Origin: Deltaproteobacteria bacterium
GTDB taxonomy: Bacteria; Desulfobacterota; Desulfarculia; Adiutricales; Adiutricaceae
Assembly: GCA_031288745.1 (NCBI GenBank)
Contig: JAITQT010000016.1
Coordinates: 1-7,451, forward strand
DNA: 7,451 nucleotides
Reading direction: 5' to 3'
Numbering within the stretch: the stretch's first letter is position 1; each line of letters starts with the position of its first letter. Below, one piece after another: positions 6,409-7,451 of the stretch. The notes beneath the pieces are model-generated. The model was given only the letters and a program-made list of their open reading frames with translations, was not told where the DNA came from and did no database searches. The position numbers and the translations under genes were made by a program.

Positions 6409-6669
6409 ATTTTTCTTACGCTCTACTCTTGATCACCAGCGCCGTAAAACTCTGTTTTTTGAGCGCAGGTCTTTGGAGAATAGGTAGGCGCTAAAAATAT
6501 TTATACGGCCGCATAAGCTGTTCTCAATGACTGTGGATGACCTGGCCCACCAAGTTTAACGGCAAATTAGGATAAATCCGTAGAGACTTCATTTATTTTT
6601 TCTTTAGGCCCTGTAGGAATCTCCTTCTTTCAGGGAGGTGTGGAGTCAAAAGCCAGGTTTTTTTTAACC
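6409..6669. other. Spacer between the regulator and its terminator
   Basis: There is no intact gene. The plus frame right after the regulator is open in two short pieces (DHQRRKTLFFERRSLENR near 6430-6480 and SMTVDDLAHQV near 6525-6558) separated by a stop, so a former downstream gene of the same operon, perhaps a transporter as is common beside TetR genes, may have decayed here. This is speculative. A weak CCCTG/CAGGG pairing spans 6609-6637. Confidence 0.35.
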
Positions 6670-6711
6670 AAGACGCCTTAAAGCCATCTAGCGCGCTTTA
6701 AGGCGTCTTTT
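6670..6711 (+). terminator. Strong rho-independent terminator
   Basis: AAGACGCCTTAAAGC (6670-6684) pairs perfectly over 15 bp with GCTTTAAGGCGTCTT (6695-6709), around a 10-base loop, and ends in TTTT with a further GATTTT. On the plus strand it would end transcription coming from the regulator 260 bp upstream. The absence of any mismatch contrasts with the eroded surroundings and suggests it is still under selection or recent. Confidence 0.8.
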
Positions 6712-6728
6712 GATTTTAACTCTTTGAT

Positions 6729-6801
6729 TGTAACCGTTCACAAGGCCTCTTCAAGACCTTGTCTTCCACTTTCCTCTCGACTTAAGATAAGCCCTAATAT
6801 G
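6729..6801. repeat. Repeat R2, copy b (~73 bp)
   Basis: Second copy of 2008-2076, same orientation. Its hairpin is ACAAGGCCT (6740-6748) with AGACCTTGT (6754-6762), with one C-A mismatch relative to the perfect stem in copy a. Similarity stops after CTAATATG, exactly where the candidate insertion-sequence end CAGGG begins, as would be expected if the element inserted at the edge of this repeat. It begins with GTTCAC, the same half-site that recurs in R1. Confidence 0.75.
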
Positions 6802-6820
6802 CAGGGTAAAAGCGCAAAAA

Positions 6821-7052
6821 TTTTGATTTAGTATAAGTTAATTATAATGAGTTGATAGCCGCTAAAAATCTGTTTGTTCAGCTAAATTTACTAATTTTAT
6901 TGGAATTTAGTATATTTAAATAGATTTATTATATTAATGAGAGTAAAATACTCTATATATTTAACAATAAATATTAAACAATCATATAAACCTTCAAAGG
7001 CATATCTATATCAAATATAATTAGGGCCATCTAAACTCAAGGAGGTCCCGTT
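6821..7052. promoter_or_regulatory. AT-rich leader of the transposase with strong RBS
   Basis: This is a very AT-rich leader with no gene. AAGGAGGT at 7039-7046, six bases before ATG 7053, is a near-perfect Shine-Dalgarno sequence and settles the start. A small dyad, AGAGTA and TACTCT with a 3-base gap, lies at 6940-6954. Many TATAAT-like strings occur (for example near 6921-6935), but none pairs with a good -35 box, so the promoter is not placed. Confidence 0.5.
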
Positions 7053-7310
7053 ATGGCCAAATTTCTCAGCAATATCATAGCTTATTTCAAAACCATACCC
7101 GACTTTAGAGTTAAAGGGCGTTCAACTTACAAGCTATACCAAATCCTTACTATCCTTCTGATTGCCACTACAGCTGGCTACAAAGGGTGGAAGGATATTC
7201 ATAATTTCGCCGTTAATTATTTTTGGTTTTTCAAGCTTTTGTTGCCAGGCTTGGAGAATGTCCTCTCGGTTGATACGATTGCCAGAACCATCTCTAAAAT
7301 CGATCCTTAA
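7053..7310 (+). pseudogene. ISAs1-family transposase, N-terminal part (frameshifted)
   Basis: This is an 85-residue frame with a perfect ribosome-binding site. It matches the N-terminal domain that precedes the DDE domain in ISAs1-type transposases: FKTIPDFRVKGRSTYKLYQIL at the start (without its last residues), the hydrophobic LTILLIATTAGYKGWKDI, a HNFA segment, LPGLENVLSVDTIARTISKIDP at the end. The family protein is normally a single chain of about 370-380 residues and goes on directly after the IDP. Here TAA 7308-7310 follows at once, and the continuation is found one base over. The transposase would cut and rejoin element ends in the cytoplasm; as written the gene gives only the non-catalytic domain. 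A sequencing error in the indel is the alternative to a real mutation. Confidence 0.85.
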
Positions 7311-7451
7311 CTATATGAATATGGCTCTCTTACAGTTATTCGCCAAATTTCGCCAGAGAGCCTTAGATAGAAACAGAGGTAGGCCTAAATGCAAAGGCGT
7401 TAAGAAAATCATCATTACCTTAGACGGAAAAAGTATCAACAGCGTCGGCCA
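7311..7451 (+). pseudogene. ISAs1-family transposase, start of DDE domain (partial)
   Basis: Continuation of the transposase in the +1 frame relative to 7053-7310, open from the frameshift to the right edge. It reads YMNMALLQLFAKFRQRALD, then a basic linker (RNRGRPKCKG), then KKIIITLDGKSINSVG. The last piece matches the ISAs1 motif I(A)IDGKTLRGS, whose Asp is the first of the DDE catalytic triad. The remaining Asp and Glu lie beyond the window. The same frame is open back to ATG 7258, which has GGAG four or five bases upstream, so a shorter protein carrying the catalytic domain could in principle be started inside the first frame. That would be unusual for this family. Confidence 0.75.

Larger units (their letters stand above)
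6802..7451 (+). mobile_element. ISAs1-family insertion sequence, left part
   Basis: The element is recognised from its transposase. The proposed left edge is CAGGGTAAAAGCGCAAAAA at 6802-6820: ISAs1-family ends commonly begin with CAGGG, and homology between the two R2 copies breaks off at this base. The 250 bp between this edge and the start codon is longer than usual for the family, so the true edge could lie closer to the gene. The right end is outside the window, so the inverted repeat cannot be confirmed. Confidence 0.55.

Noticed and set aside
7300..7315. Programmed frameshift site in the transposase
   Set aside because: No slippery heptamer or downstream pseudoknot is visible near the stop, and ISAs1 elements normally have one continuous frame; a mutation is simpler.

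Overview
Most of this 7.45 kb window looks like decaying, AT-rich bacterial DNA. Only two stretches read as clear protein genes: a TetR/AcrR-family regulator (5671-6408, +) and the beginning of an ISAs1-family transposase (from 7053, +), which is itself frameshifted and runs off the window. Together they cover about 15% of the sequence. The rest is split into short open segments full of stops, poly-A/poly-T runs, hairpins and duplicated intergenic repeats. That pattern suits a genome in reductive decay, such as a host-restricted bacterium or symbiont with active or recently active insertion sequences. This is an inference; nothing in the window fixes the taxon.

Layout. 1-101: the 3' end of an unidentified reading frame. 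130-262 and 1496-1626: two copies of a ~132 bp repeat (R1), each carrying a pair of 16-bp imperfect palindromes; a fifth related palindrome lies at 1271-1286. Between the copies are a decayed minus-strand gene (508-721), a 58-bp-period direct repeat (398-486) and a 112-bp MITE-like element with 17-bp perfect terminal inverted repeats and a GAGA direct repeat at its edges (786-897). 1627-2000: AT-rich spacer with a terminator-shaped hairpin. 2008-2076 and 6729-6801: two copies of a second hairpin-bearing intergenic repeat (R2). 2121-2970: gene remnants on both strands. 3443-4147: a forward-strand pseudogene whose last part carries an EGPLD motif resembling ScpA. 4163-4259: two adjacent hairpins, the first GC-rich. 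4710-5171: a decayed minus-strand frame. 5172-5670: no gene seen.

The TetR gene is followed 260 bp later by a strong 15-bp-stem terminator (6670-6711), then R2 copy b. That copy ends where a candidate insertion-sequence end (CAGGG...) begins, 250 bp upstream of the transposase start. The regulator has no recognisable intact target gene beside it in this window, so its regulon cannot be inferred from neighbours. The recurring theme is mobile DNA and repeats accumulating in dead genes around one surviving regulator.
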